This document shows positions 34,791-43,115 of a DNA stretch of 45,926 nt, in pieces; the first letter of the stretch is position 1; each line of letters opens with the position of its first letter. The DNA comes from Colwellia psychrerythraea (GTDB lineage: Bacteria; Pseudomonadota; Gammaproteobacteria; Enterobacterales; Alteromonadaceae). The stretch spans positions 1 to 45,926 of the forward strand of contig NZ_JQEC01000068.1 of assembly GCF_000764185.1 (NCBI RefSeq), in the 5' to 3' direction. The notes below the pieces were generated by a model. That model made no database searches. It saw only the letters and a list, made by a program, of their open reading frames with translations, and was not told the origin of the DNA. Made by a program: the position numbers and the translations under genes.

Positions 34791-37079
34791 TTAGAAGTTT
34801 GCAGTAAAAGTCATTGATGCCGTGCGCGGTGCGCCAATAAAGAAGGTATTACCATTGCCTGTTCCTGTTGAAAGGTAATTTTCATCGGTGATATTAGTCA
34901 CCACAAAAGCGATATCAATTGATCGAATGCTGCTACCGCTAAAAGCGACAAAGTATCCGGCGTTAACATCAAAAATGGTATAAGAGGGAGCTTCACCACG
35001 TTCACCGGTATATTTACCCGACGCACCAAGGCGAAAGTCACCCTTGGTGTAATCGCTTGATAAAACAAACATGTCATCAACAGAGTCAACAACCTTATCT
35101 CCAGCAGTAAAACCTGGGGCATCACCAACATAACGTGAATCGTTATTGGTATAAGACGAGTAAAAGTTCCATTGCTCATTTAATCGATAACTTAAACTTA
35201 ACTCAAAACCATCAGATTCAATGCCGCCAACATTAAGGTAAGTGCCATTGGTACCAATGCTGTAATCTATACCGCTGGTATCGCTGCCAGGAGCAATGAA
35301 GGTAATTCTATTGTTAAAATCTATAGTGTAATAAGTGGCAGAGAAGCTAATGTCGTCATCGTTATAACGTAAACCTACATCCATGTTTTCGGCTGTTTCA
35401 GGCTCAATATCTTCAAGGGTTGAAGAGTCACGTTCTAGAACACCGTCTTTAATAGCAGAGAAATTTTCGCTATAACCAGCAAATAACTCGATATTGTTAT
35501 TTAATTGATAAATAGCGCCAGTGCTAAACAAGGCATCAGAATCGCTATTAACTGTTCCGGTTTGCTGACCTGAAAACACATCCGTTTTTTCAATATCGAC
35601 TAAGTATTTTTGTACACCAACATTAAGGGAAAGATTGCCCAAATCTAAGGTATCTTGTAGGTAAAACTTTATAGTATCGGTCTGAAATGTATTGCTGTAC
35701 TGAGTCCAATAAGGATTTTCATCAAAATGATGATAAACACGCGCATCAATCACTTTATGCCAATCTCGAGACTCTTGTCGTTCGTTTGACTCAGCCCATA
35801 AACCAAATTTAAAATCGTTCATGGCAATAGACCATTGTCCATTTGCCGTTAACCCTAGACGATCTTTTTCATAGTGTGTGTGACGGTACGACATTACCGG
35901 CACGGCATTGTCGCTGTAACAGGCAGGGTGTAAAGCCGGGCCAGAATCCCATGGCCAAGAAAAACTTTGTGTACAAGCCGTATTGGGGGCTAGTGGCGTG
36001 CCATTTTGATCGGTAAAGCCATAAGTGCTGTCGATGCTGCCACCTTCGTTAACAGGATTACCATCAGCATCTACGGCTGATACTAAATAAGGCGGTATCC
36101 AATCTCCTCTTCCGCTATTTTTATGAAAATAGGGGGTGATTTCAAATGAGGCGTTGTCAGATAGTTGATAATCAAATTTTAGATAACCTAACGTATTTTC
36201 ACGCAAGGTTGACCAACCCTCAGCAAACATTTGATCAAAATGAGGAATGCCTGTCCAGTTCCACGTTAGCTGATCCCAGTCAGACGTTTGATTAAACTGC
36301 TCGATACTAACAGAGTTATAGTTATCTTCATCGGCGTCATCATAAGATAGACGGCCGGTAATACTTAGCCTGCCGAGCTCAGTAATAAATTTAACTTCAG
36401 CATGCTCTCTTTGCATACCACCGTTTGAGCCTTCGCCAACCCAACGACTGGTCGAGGTTGATGAGTAACTCATATAAGCATAGGTATTATCGAAAATTCG
36501 ACCGGTATCATGGCGAATGAAATAACGAGAGGCATTATGATCGCCATCGGTATAGGCAATTTTTGTGCTTGCTTCAAAAGCAGGATCAGCACTGACAAAG
36601 TTAAAGGTACCACCAAGGGCTTCTAATGATGCCGATGATATATCTGAAGTACCTTGTGATACTTCGATAGTATCCATGTTTTCACTATCTAAATAACGGT
36701 TTGCTTTAGCACCACCACCATAGTTCGAGCCGCCATTTGGGATGCCGTCAATTGTCATCCCTAGCTGTTGCTGATTACCGTCAATGGTAAAACCGCGCAT
36801 AGTGATTGAAGTAGACCAATCATCACCACCAAAAGCATCACCTTCATTAATGCTAATACCTGGCAAGTTATCCATAATGCCAAGGATACTGCTAACAGGT
36901 GATTGCTGTTTTATCATTGCTGACTCAATCACATGGTTGGCATGGGATAACTTTTTAGCCACCACCATAACTTCTTCCATGGTGGATTCATTTTCTTGCG
37001 AGTCTACCGCTGCAACAGGTAATGAAAAAGCAGTAGTTATAGCTAACGCTATAAGGCTTTTTGAACATTGGATAGTCAT
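34791..37079 (-). CDS. TonB-dependent outer-membrane receptor
   Basis: 762 residues: signal peptide (about 1-24), a TonB box-like EEVMVVAKK, plug domain (about 45-160, SILGIMDNLPGISI, TMRGFTIDGNQQQLGMTIDGIP, DTIEVSQGTSDISSASLEALGG) and a 22-strand-type barrel ending in Phe (MTFTANF). AGGGAAAAAC precedes the ATG. It is first in line with two exported phosphatases, and its promoter has Pho-box-like repeats, suggesting uptake of an organophosphate or of its product. The usual reading of such receptors as siderophore importers is possible but less favoured; no siderophore genes are near. Confidence 0.92.
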   Translation of the reverse strand: MTIQCSKSLIALAITTAFSLPVAAVDSQENESTMEEVMVVAKKLSHANHVIESAMIKQQSPVSSILGIMDNLPGISINEGDAFGGDDWSTSITMRGFTIDGNQQQLGMTIDGIPNGGSNYGGGAKANRYLDSENMDTIEVSQGTSDISSASLEALGGTFNFVSADPAFEASTKIAYTDGDHNASRYFIRHDTGRIFDNTYAYMSYSSTSTSRWVGEGSNGGMQREHAEVKFITELGRLSITGRLSYDDADEDNYNSVSIEQFNQTSDWDQLTWNWTGIPHFDQMFAEGWSTLRENTLGYLKFDYQLSDNASFEITPYFHKNSGRGDWIPPYLVSAVDADGNPVNEGGSIDSTYGFTDQNGTPLAPNTACTQSFSWPWDSGPALHPACYSDNAVPVMSYRHTHYEKDRLGLTANGQWSIAMNDFKFGLWAESNERQESRDWHKVIDARVYHHFDENPYWTQYSNTFQTDTIKFYLQDTLDLGNLSLNVGVQKYLVDIEKTDVFSGQQTGTVNSDSDALFSTGAIYQLNNNIELFAGYSENFSAIKDGVLERDSSTLEDIEPETAENMDVGLRYNDDDISFSATYYTIDFNNRITFIAPGSDTSGIDYSIGTNGTYLNVGGIESDGFELSLSYRLNEQWNFYSSYTNNDSRYVGDAPGFTAGDKVVDSVDDMFVLSSDYTKGDFRLGASGKYTGERGEAPSYTIFDVNAGYFVAFSGSSIRSIDIAFVVTNITDENYLSTGTGNGNTFFIGAPRTASMTFTANF

Positions 37080-37137
37080 GTTTTTCCCTAAGTAAAAGTT
37101 TTATTGTTTTAATTACGGGAAAGTATGATTTACATAT

Positions 37138-37166
37138 ATGACGAATTATCGACCTAAAAATGACAG
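37138..37166 (-). promoter_or_regulatory. Pho-box-like direct repeats before the TonB receptor
   Basis: On the minus strand CTGTCAT, AGGTCGA and TCGTCAT begin exactly 11 bases apart, each followed by four A/T bases. The PhoB consensus is two or more CTGTCAT-like heptamers with AT-rich 4-base spacers. The first heptamer is a perfect match, the others weaker. They lie 59-87 bases before the ATG. Confidence 0.55.
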
Positions 37167-37620
37167 TTAAGTGATGGAAATATTTCAGAAGTTTTACGAG
37201 ATTGGTTGACCAGATGAATTAACTGTGTTCCACATTGCAAAGATTGGCCTACATTAGCTACATTATTTAAGAGTCTGGTTGGTCTTGGATTAGACTTAGG
37301 ATTAGACTGTGTATTGATAATTAGTTCTAGTCACTTGTGATGTGAATTAATACAGCTTACTGATCATGCCACTGCAAAATCATATACATCACCAACAACA
37401 TAAAGCTCTTGGTTAAAGTGATTAAACAACGCAGTACTATGTTGCGCTAATTCAACTAATTGCCTCTACTTTTAGTATCAAATTGATTAAAGCGGTTACG
37501 AAATAATGAAGAAAGTAATGCTCATTATTGACACTATTTTCTATGCACCAACAAGGCTTAAAAAACTATTGAAATAAATTTAAAAGCAGATATTATGTTT
37601 CGGCAAATAGGGAAATATAA

Positions 37621-37651
37621 ATTTGAAAACAAATTGAAAACAAATTGAAAA
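37621..37651 (+). repeat. 11-bp tandem repeat before the secreted-protein gene
   Basis: About three copies of AATTGAAAACA-type units (ATTTGAAAAC, then AAATTGAAAAC twice) end right before the AAAGGA ribosome site. Change in copy number would shift promoter or leader spacing. Confidence 0.75.
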
Positions 37652-37664
37652 CAAAGGACGTTCA

Positions 37665-38255
37665 ATGAATAATTATATTAAAACATTTGGTTTGCTCGCT
37701 TTCTTGTCATCTACATCAGTACTTGCCGATGTCCAATCTTTTTCTGGCGCAGTACACTGCTCTGAAGATGCAGTACTGAAAACGACTGCAGTTACTAAAT
37801 TAATACAACAACAAGGTGCTTTAACAGCACTCACAACAGTTGAAACCGAAAATGTAGGAACCACAAAAGATGGTTACTTTACCTATGATCCCAAGTTTGA
37901 CCGCTCATCTCGTTATTTTAACTGTAGCATCCCATTAACAAACAACATTGGTAGTGTCGATGTTGCTATTTATGGTCAGGTTAAAGGTCTAAATTCAGGT
38001 AGACCTGGTGGCTGTACTATTTCTCGTACTCGTAGAGTAAGCGATGGGGGGCAATACAAGTGGTTCAAATATGGAACAGGAAAAGGCTTTGATTGGACTG
38101 ATATAGCTCAGACCAGTGATACAAATACTCAATTTGTAAGTTATAGCGCTACTATCAATAATAATTATGACGATAATACTATCTTAGAATTAAGATGTCG
38201 TACTACATGGGATCAAGGAAGTGTTGCTTTAGGGCAAATTACTTTAACTTACTAA
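37665..38255 (+). CDS. Secreted protein of unknown function
   Basis: 196 residues with a signal peptide (1-21, ending VLA-D). The rest is polar and beta-rich, with four Cys (HCSED, FNCSI, GGCTIS, LRCRTTW) that could form two disulphides, and ends QITLTY. No recognised domain. AAAGGA eight bases before ATG decides the start. It is monocistronic with a good terminator. An extracellular or periplasmic beta-sandwich is a fair guess from composition only. Confidence 0.75.
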   Translation: MNNYIKTFGLLAFLSSTSVLADVQSFSGAVHCSEDAVLKTTAVTKLIQQQGALTALTTVETENVGTTKDGYFTYDPKFDRSSRYFNCSIPLTNNIGSVDVAIYGQVKGLNSGRPGGCTISRTRRVSDGGQYKWFKYGTGKGFDWTDIAQTSDTNTQFVSYSATINNNYDDNTILELRCRTTWDQGSVALGQITLTY

Positions 38256-38290
38256 TCACTCCAATTAATTAACTTCCCTATTTGTGCAAA

Positions 38291-38335
38291 CCATTGAAGC
38301 TTAAAATGTAAGTTTCAATGGTACTAGTATTTTTG
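38291..38335 (+). terminator. Terminator of the secreted-protein gene
   Basis: A 13-bp stem with one mismatch (CCATTGAA and TTCAATGG at the ends) around a short loop, followed some bases later by TATTTTT. Confidence 0.65.
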
Positions 38336-38476
38336 AAAACCTCGAACTCCCCCCCTTAACTGACCTTAATTTTCTACTCATTAACCAATAATATAAGAAA
38401 ATAGCCCGAATAGAGGAAACTATTACCACTGTTATGACGTTAGCTTTCGGTGAGGAAAAACCTACGAATCCTCTAA

Positions 38477-39364
38477 TCAGGTGGCACTATCGCTACTGAT
38501 TTTTAACTGCAACCATTCCACAAAACATTGAACGGCATTAGAATAATGACTGCCTTGACGATAGTGCACATGATACTGCCCCCAGGGTAGTTGATATCGC
38601 CATTGAGGAAATGAGACTAGCTTTCCTTGTTTAATTAGATCTTCAGCCAAAAATCGGTTACTTAATGCAACACCTTGCCCACTCAATGCTGCTTTAGTGG
38701 CTAGTAAGGCTAACCCAAAATGCTCCACTTTAGTGATTGCAGGACGTCTCAGTTGCTGTCTTTGCATCCATAGTTGCCAATCCTCCCCATTTTCAGATGA
38801 GTATAAAGGTAACGTTAAAAGAGAAGCACTCTGATTGGCGTTAATTTTAGCACTAAGCGATGGCGCACATACTGGGAACCAATATTCATCTCTTAATTTT
38901 GTAGATACAAAGTTATCGGGCGTAGGCCATGTACCTATGACAATATCAAACTCTTGTGCGTCAAAACTTGCTGCCATAGATTCCATGGTTAGATAACATG
39001 ATATATCAGGAAATGACTGCTTAAACGATGCTATTCTTGGGGCAAGCCATTCGGTGGCTATTGAGGTCTGGGCTATTATTTTTAAATGCGTTTCAGGCTC
39101 TTTAAGAATGTGATTACTCACTGTTTCTATACGCTGTAAACTGTCCCTGACGACAGAATTTAAATCATCACCTTCTTGAGTCAGGGATATTCGTTTGCCT
39201 TGGCGTATTAAAAGTTTCTTATTAAAAAACTCTTCTAATAACTTCACTTGGTGACTAACGGCACTTTGTGTGACACACAGCTCTTGTGCAGCTTTACTAA
39301 AGCTCAAATGACGAGCTGTGGTTGAAAAATATTGAATAGCCTTTAGTGGTGGGGATTTATTGAT
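38477..39364 (-). CDS. LysR-family regulator with an ATC in place of its start codon
   Basis: About 295 residues. The helix-turn-helix (LSFSKAAQELCVTQSAVSHQVKLLE) and effector-binding domain are intact and GcvA-like (TSIATEWLAPRIASF, GQGVALSNRFLAEDLI). The frame continues upstream of the first usual start (TTG 39307) through NKSPPLKAIQYFSTTARH, exactly the N-terminal helix expected in this family. At the position where ATG is expected stands ATC (39364-39362), with AAGG about nine bases before it and an in-frame stop just beyond. The gene may use ATC weakly, start at TTG with a cut DNA-binding domain, or be newly inactivated. It is divergent from the acetyltransferase gene. Confidence 0.75.
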   Translation of the reverse strand: MNKSPPLKAIQYFSTTARHLSFSKAAQELCVTQSAVSHQVKLLEEFFNKKLLIRQGKRISLTQEGDDLNSVVRDSLQRIETVSNHILKEPETHLKIIAQTSIATEWLAPRIASFKQSFPDISCYLTMESMAASFDAQEFDIVIGTWPTPDNFVSTKLRDEYWFPVCAPSLSAKINANQSASLLTLPLYSSENGEDWQLWMQRQQLRRPAITKVEHFGLALLATKAALSGQGVALSNRFLAEDLIKQGKLVSFPQWRYQLPWGQYHVHYRQGSHYSNAVQCFVEWLQLKISSDSAT

Positions 39365-39511
39365 AGTTTGACTACCTTATTATTAGTTTATCTAATGGCT
39401 ATGTTAGTTTATATCATTTTACCTCATGTGTCGTATAGAGCAATAATCGAACTTCTACAATTTTTAGTTACTGTTCAGACAGTCGTAATAAAGTTTATAA
39501 AGAGGTATATC

Positions 39512-40015
39512 ATGATTATTTGTGAAACGAACAGGTTACGTATTAGACATTTTTCGGAAAAAGATGCTGAGTTTATTATTCATCTTTTGAATGAGCCTTC
39601 ATTTATCGCCAATATAGAAGACAAAAAAGTACGAACCATAGACGATGCGATAAAATATTTGAACGATGGACCAATAGCAACTTATCAGGAATTTGGTTTC
39701 GGTTTGTATCTGGTGGAATTAAAGGAAACAGGAGATCCCATTGGAATGTGCGGTCTGCTTAAAAGAGCAGTATTAGAAGATGCCGATTTAGGTTATTCCT
39801 TTCTAAAACAACATTGGTCTATGGGTTACGCAAAAGAATCTGCTTCGGCAGTGCTAAAAAGTGCTAATCATGACTACGGATTAAATCGAGTAATAGCGGT
39901 TACTAAAGTCGATAATCTGCGCTCCTCTGGTTTGCTTGAAAAGCTAGGTTTTAGCTTCGAAGGTATGATTGAAATGTACGGCGACAATAATAAATTATTT
40001 GGGATTAATTTCTAG
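39512..40015 (+). CDS. GNAT-family N-acetyltransferase (RimJ/RimL-like)
   Basis: 167 residues from ATG 39512: ETNRLRIRHFSEKDAEFI is the typical opening of RimJ/RimL-type GNAT enzymes. GDPIGMCGLLKR, ADLGYSFLKQHWSMGYAKES (acetyl-CoA-binding region) and NHDYGLNRVIAVTKVDNLRSSGLLEKLGF follow. It transfers acetyl groups to amines, often protein N-termini or small molecules; target unknown. The longer frame from 39368 adds a hydrophobic run with no family match; AGAGG six bases before ATG 39512 settles the start. Confidence 0.88.
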   Translation: MIICETNRLRIRHFSEKDAEFIIHLLNEPSFIANIEDKKVRTIDDAIKYLNDGPIATYQEFGFGLYLVELKETGDPIGMCGLLKRAVLEDADLGYSFLKQHWSMGYAKESASAVLKSANHDYGLNRVIAVTKVDNLRSSGLLEKLGFSFEGMIEMYGDNNKLFGINF

Positions 40016-40107
40016 CGGAGCTTTAATTAAATATTCGTGTGATATTACTGAGAGGTCTTCATAACCTTGTTTGGTAAGATTTTTTAAACTTGCAATAATA
40101 AATATTA

Positions 40108-40434
40108 CTAATAAAAAACTATGGGAACAGCCGTTACTATATCAGGATGATTATTCGTTAATATCGGTGTTTTAGCCAATATTTTAGGTATATCTTGGCA
40201 GTCTGTTTTAAAGCAGCAGGTAAAATATGTTACAACAGCACCTAATAACACCATAAAAACAATAAATTTGTATTGATAAAAGATATCAAAATATTTAAAA
40301 AAACATCTTTAGGTAAAAGGGTTAGACCAAGCGTGCATAACTCAAACGGTACAATAATAATTGCTAACAAAGTAAATGCATTAAATGTATCCGTTTTACC
40401 TTTTTTCTTATTTCTTATTTCTTATTTCTTTCAT
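40108..40434 (-). pseudogene. Broken small membrane-protein gene with a 7-bp repeat near its start
   Basis: From ATG 40434 the frame meets a stop inside three copies of the 7-base unit GAAATAA (minus strand). With two copies it would read on through a hydrophobic sequence (MKEIRNKKKGKTD, then NAFTLLAIIIVPFELCTLGL) to 40242. A second frame continues from about 40260 to 40108 (MVLLGAVVTYFTCCFKTD, ending TAVPIVFY). Joined, they give about 105 residues with two or three membrane helices. Two frame breaks suggest decay; the first could be phase variation. No family recognised. The open frame on the plus strand here is a shadow. Confidence 0.45.
40408..40428 (-). repeat. 7-bp tandem repeat, three copies
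   Basis: TTATTTC three times on the plus strand (GAAATAA on the minus). The unit is not a multiple of three, so copy change switches the frame of the gene that starts at 40434. Confidence 0.8.
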
Positions 40435-40543
40435 TCGAATTGTAATAAACACATAAAAAATAATTACGGATATACGTAAAACAACAAAATAGTGTTTCTT
40501 TGAATGTCATCATTAACCTCTGAACACTCGAAAAATAAGTATG

Positions 40544-40642
40544 CCCTAACGCCCTCGTTAATGGGCAAAATATAGTTGGCTAGAAAAGCGACGAAGGAGC
40601 AAAAGCCAATTGCATTTTGTCCTTATTAAACAGCTTATGTAA
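40544..40642 (-). repeat. attC site 1 (last of the array)
   Basis: Read on the minus strand it starts TTACATAAGC and ends GCGTTAGGG, with inner arms GCAATTGGC...  and TAGCCAACTATA that pair imperfectly. About 99 bases. The start is degenerate against TAACAAGC of the others, and the final core lacks the usual pyrimidine, as expected where the array meets the chromosome. Confidence 0.75.
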
Positions 40643-41204
40643 CCGAACGCTGCGGACTTCGCTCTTGATACTGTTTAGCTGCAGTAAATTTTTCTTTAAA
40701 CTCAGAAATCACGCTAGTAAAACAATTTACAGAATGTTGTGTATTTACTAATGCTACATCTTGTTCGGCTTGTAACCTCAAAAGCTCAGGAACACCTTTT
40801 TCAACATTCCAGTTAGCAGCTCCAGCATGTCTATTCCCAACTTCTGCCATATAACCTTCTAAGATCGGTAATGAGCTTGTAAATAATTTAGTATGATCTC
40901 CCATTAGTTTTTTAACTACATCATGGGATGCATCGAATTCAGCTTTAATAGCTCCAATGACGGTAATATTATCTTGCAGCAATGCGAACTCTATACTTAT
41001 CGCTTTCAGCAATTCATACCTTTTCTGTTCTATTTCGGATTCTTCAGCTCTATTGTTATTTTTTATGGACTCTTCTAAAGCTTCTTTACTAATTTTCGCT
41101 GACCTTCTTGTCCAAATAAAACTCAAGACAGATAGCAAAAATGCTGCAAAGGCTAGTGCGCTTGCAAACTTAGAAGAATCAATTAACTGACCGATAAATT
41201 CCAT
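40635..41204 (-). CDS. Integron cassette A: membrane-anchored coiled-coil protein, unknown
   Basis: 189 residues: one membrane helix (about 13-32, ASALAFAAFLLSVLSFIW), then a long charged helical region likely to form a coiled coil in the cytoplasm (AKISKEALEESIKNNNRAEESEIEQK), and a helical C-terminal part. No recognised family. AGGAAA precedes the ATG. The stop codon lies inside the attC that follows. Helix-plus-coil proteins of this kind occur both in stress genes and in anti-phage systems; nothing here decides. Confidence 0.75.
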   Translation of the reverse strand: MEFIGQLIDSSKFASALAFAAFLLSVLSFIWTRRSAKISKEALEESIKNNNRAEESEIEQKRYELLKAISIEFALLQDNITVIGAIKAEFDASHDVVKKLMGDHTKLFTSSLPILEGYMAEVGNRHAGAANWNVEKGVPELLRLQAEQDVALVNTQHSVNCFTSVISEFKEKFTAAKQYQERSPQRSVT

Positions 41205-41217
41205 ACTTTCCTAGGTT

Positions 41218-41317
41218 ACATAACGCCTCGCTAACGGGCGCAAAATTGTTGGCTAAAATTAGCGAAGAATGAGCGCAAGCCAACTGTTTTGCGTCCACTT
41301 TAAGCGACTTGTTATAT
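41218..41317 (-). repeat. attC site 2
   Basis: Minus strand: begins ATATAACAAGTC, ends GCGTTATGT. Inner arms AGTTGGC and GCCAACAATT with spacer; about 100 bases. It is the most divergent inner sequence of the set (GCGCAAGCC, GCGAAGAATG) but has the same plan. Confidence 0.8.
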
Positions 41318-41941
41318 ATCAATTGACTCTAGAGGTAAACAAAAACTGTACCTCCAATCCAATCGCTTTAAATCTACATAAATATATTCAGGCAATTTCT
41401 CAGCATGTTCAGGAAGATCTTTTTGGCATTTAATCTCGTGATAGTTATTGAGTACCCTTCCCGTATAAATATAAGTAAATGACCAGATATAGACGTCCGG
41501 TAAATTAACACAGTTTGGGTGTGGCTCAATCAAATACTGACTTAATTTTATTCCATTGTTTTCACTTGTTTTACCTTTGTAATAATACAATTGATTGAAC
41601 CACTCAACGTAATTACACCACTCTTTTAATACTGAATCCTCTTTGATATTTTCGGCAGCATTGCTTAATCGAAGAATGGATGGCTCATATCTATCTCTAT
41701 AAGCCTCTCTAGCTAACTCAAACAAAGCTTCAAATATAGTATCTTTCTTTATACACTTGGAGTCTAAAGCATAATCAACCATTTGATTTAACAAGCCTAT
41801 AGACCTCACAGGGTTATCACCCCACTCATAGTCAAAAGAACAGTCTTCATAATAAGCCCAAAGTTTCCAGTGGTCTTCATTCCAAGGATCCAATTCTTCA
41901 AGTTCTTCTTCTGTAAATTGATTTCTATTTATTTCTATCAT
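41312..41941 (-). CDS. Integron cassette B: soluble acidic protein, unknown
   Basis: 209 residues, no signal or membrane helix. Rich in aromatics and acids (WNEDHWKLWAYYEDCSFDYEWGD), with a helical middle (TIFEALFELAREAYRDRYEPS). I recognise no domain. The ATG has only a weak GAG upstream. Its stop codon (TAA of TAACAAG) is part of attC 2. The codon and base composition are even more AT-rich than the neighbouring core genes, as usual for cassettes. Confidence 0.75.
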   Translation of the reverse strand: MIEINRNQFTEEELEELDPWNEDHWKLWAYYEDCSFDYEWGDNPVRSIGLLNQMVDYALDSKCIKKDTIFEALFELAREAYRDRYEPSILRLSNAAENIKEDSVLKEWCNYVEWFNQLYYYKGKTSENNGIKLSQYLIEPHPNCVNLPDVYIWSFTYIYTGRVLNNYHEIKCQKDLPEHAEKLPEYIYVDLKRLDWRYSFCLPLESIDI

Positions 41942-41971
41942 TCTTTATCTCAACTAGAAGAGCCGGCTTGA

Positions 41972-42070
41972 TACCAACGCCTCGTTAAGAGGCAAATAAT
42001 TGTTGGCTAAAATAAGCGACACAGGAGCAAAAGCCAACTGTATCATTGTCCTTTTGAGTGCCTTGTTAGC
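41972..42070 (-). repeat. attC site 3
   Basis: Minus strand: begins GCTAACAAGGC, ends GCGTTGGTA. Arms CAGTTGGC and GCCAACAATT; inner GCTCCTGTGTCGC. Nearly the same as the surviving part of attC 7, so these two form one subtype. Confidence 0.85.
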
Positions 42071-42077
42071 AGCGATT

Positions 42078-42401
42078 TTACCTCGCATCTGGGTCATCAT
42101 GATCCCAACCTGAGAATTCGGAAAAAACAACATCCATTGTATCGCGTGCTTCTTGAATATGAGTAGTTGCTTCTTCGCTATCAGGATTTTCCCACTCGAC
42201 TAAATCTTCTTGAACAAAGAATTCTTCTTCTATTAATTCAAATTTGCACTCTTCTAACACCTTAATAAAAAGCGAACGAGCATTTTTTTCATTTTCCGCA
42301 GGTATATAACACCTTACAGCTACACCGTTATATTCTTCAGGGTCAATATCACATCCCTGTAAAGGTTTTAAATCAACTAGTGCGATAAATACTGGAGTCA
42401 T
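42078..42401 (-). CDS. Integron cassette C: small acidic protein, unknown
   Basis: 107 residues, soluble, very acidic at the C-terminus (EWENPDSEEATTH, SGWDHDDPDAR). The first half (FIALVDLKPLQG, GVAVRCYIPAENEKNARSLF, then KFELIEEEFFVQED) looks like a small alpha-beta fold. No family recognised. The open frame extends back to 42470, but those codons are attC 4 sequence; ATG 42401 comes four bases after the attC core GTTGGTA, so the gene has no ribosome site of its own before it. It must rely on a leaderless or upstream-coupled start. Confidence 0.7.
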   Translation of the reverse strand: MTPVFIALVDLKPLQGCDIDPEEYNGVAVRCYIPAENEKNARSLFIKVLEECKFELIEEEFFVQEDLVEWENPDSEEATTHIQEARDTMDVVFSEFSGWDHDDPDAR

Positions 42402-42404
42402 GCA

Positions 42405-42504
42405 TACCAACGCCCTGTTAAGGGGCAAATTGTAGTTGGCTAAAATGTGTAGCGGAGCGGAACTAGCCAACTGTTATTTGTCCCGCTTGAACAGCTTGTT
42501 ATAT
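42405..42504 (-). repeat. attC site 4
   Basis: Minus strand: begins ATATAACAAGC, ends GCGTTGGTA. Arms AACAGTTGGC and GCCAACTACAATT, central loop with CCGCTCCGCTAC. About 100 bases. Confidence 0.85.
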
Positions 42505-43053
42505 TTCACTTGCCACCTTAGTTTGCTTATCAAAATGATCAACTGAAAAACTAAACAGCACTTTAATCATAAAGAACATACTAACCATTAAAAACCATAC
42601 AGGAAGAGACATATAAATTAATAACAATATACCGTAACACATTAAGTTTGCTGCAATAAAACCCTGAATGGATTTTCCTTTTAAGGCATTAACTAAAAAT
42701 GCTGAGGCTATAGTGAATCCCCAAACAATCAAAGCAGTATCCATTGGTTCAGAAAGTAACCAAGCGATAGCCAAGATATGGATATGAATGGAAATAAATA
42801 CAAGACGATTTTTAGGTTTTTTTGAGTAAAACTCATTGGTACCAAAACTAAAGTTTGCAATGCACCCCGCTAATACATCGGCTATTAATATATAAGCGAC
42901 AATTGTTTGCCAACTCCCTAATTCGATGTCTGCGAGGGAGTAGATAACCCAGCTACCAATTAAAGCAAATAAGATTGTGCAAGAAACTTCTAATATTGAT
43001 TGTTTCTCTCCAAGTACTTCGTAAAGAAACTCGGGTGTTTTAAAGTACTTCAT
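42499..43053 (-). CDS. Integron cassette D: integral membrane protein, unknown
   Basis: 184 residues with five or six predicted membrane helices (about 22-40, 48-70, 84-102, 104-122, 130-150, 152-172). A short N-terminal cytoplasmic segment and a charged C-terminus (SVDHFDKQTKVASEI). No recognised domain. The stop codon TAA is the TAAC of attC 4. Multi-helix cassette proteins without homologues are common in chromosomal integrons. Confidence 0.75.
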   Translation of the reverse strand: MKYFKTPEFLYEVLGEKQSILEVSCTILFALIGSWVIYSLADIELGSWQTIVAYILIADVLAGCIANFSFGTNEFYSKKPKNRLVFISIHIHILAIAWLLSEPMDTALIVWGFTIASAFLVNALKGKSIQGFIAANLMCYGILLLIYMSLPVWFLMVSMFFMIKVLFSFSVDHFDKQTKVASEI

Positions 43054-43115
43054 TACTTAAATATGATTTCCAAATTAGACACTAAAACAATTATTTTAAC
43101 TAATGTTCGCGTGAA

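Larger units (their letters stand above)
37080..37664. other. Divergent intergenic region with Pho-box-like and tandem repeats
   Basis: No gene in 585 bases. It holds the three 11-bp-phased half-sites (37138-37166) facing the TonB receptor and an 11-bp tandem repeat (37621-37651) just before the secreted-protein gene. The middle, about 37200-37600, shows nothing I can support. Confidence 0.5.

Noticed and set aside
34791..37079. Siderophore receptor
   Set aside because: No siderophore or iron-transport genes nearby and no clear Fur box seen; phosphatase neighbours and Pho-like repeats favour phosphate.
40408..40428. CRISPR-like short repeat
   Set aside because: Units are 7 bases with no spacers; it is a simple tandem repeat.
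40273..40479. 68-codon plus-strand frame
   Set aside because: It is antisense to the broken membrane gene and crosses the 7-bp repeat; no ribosome site.
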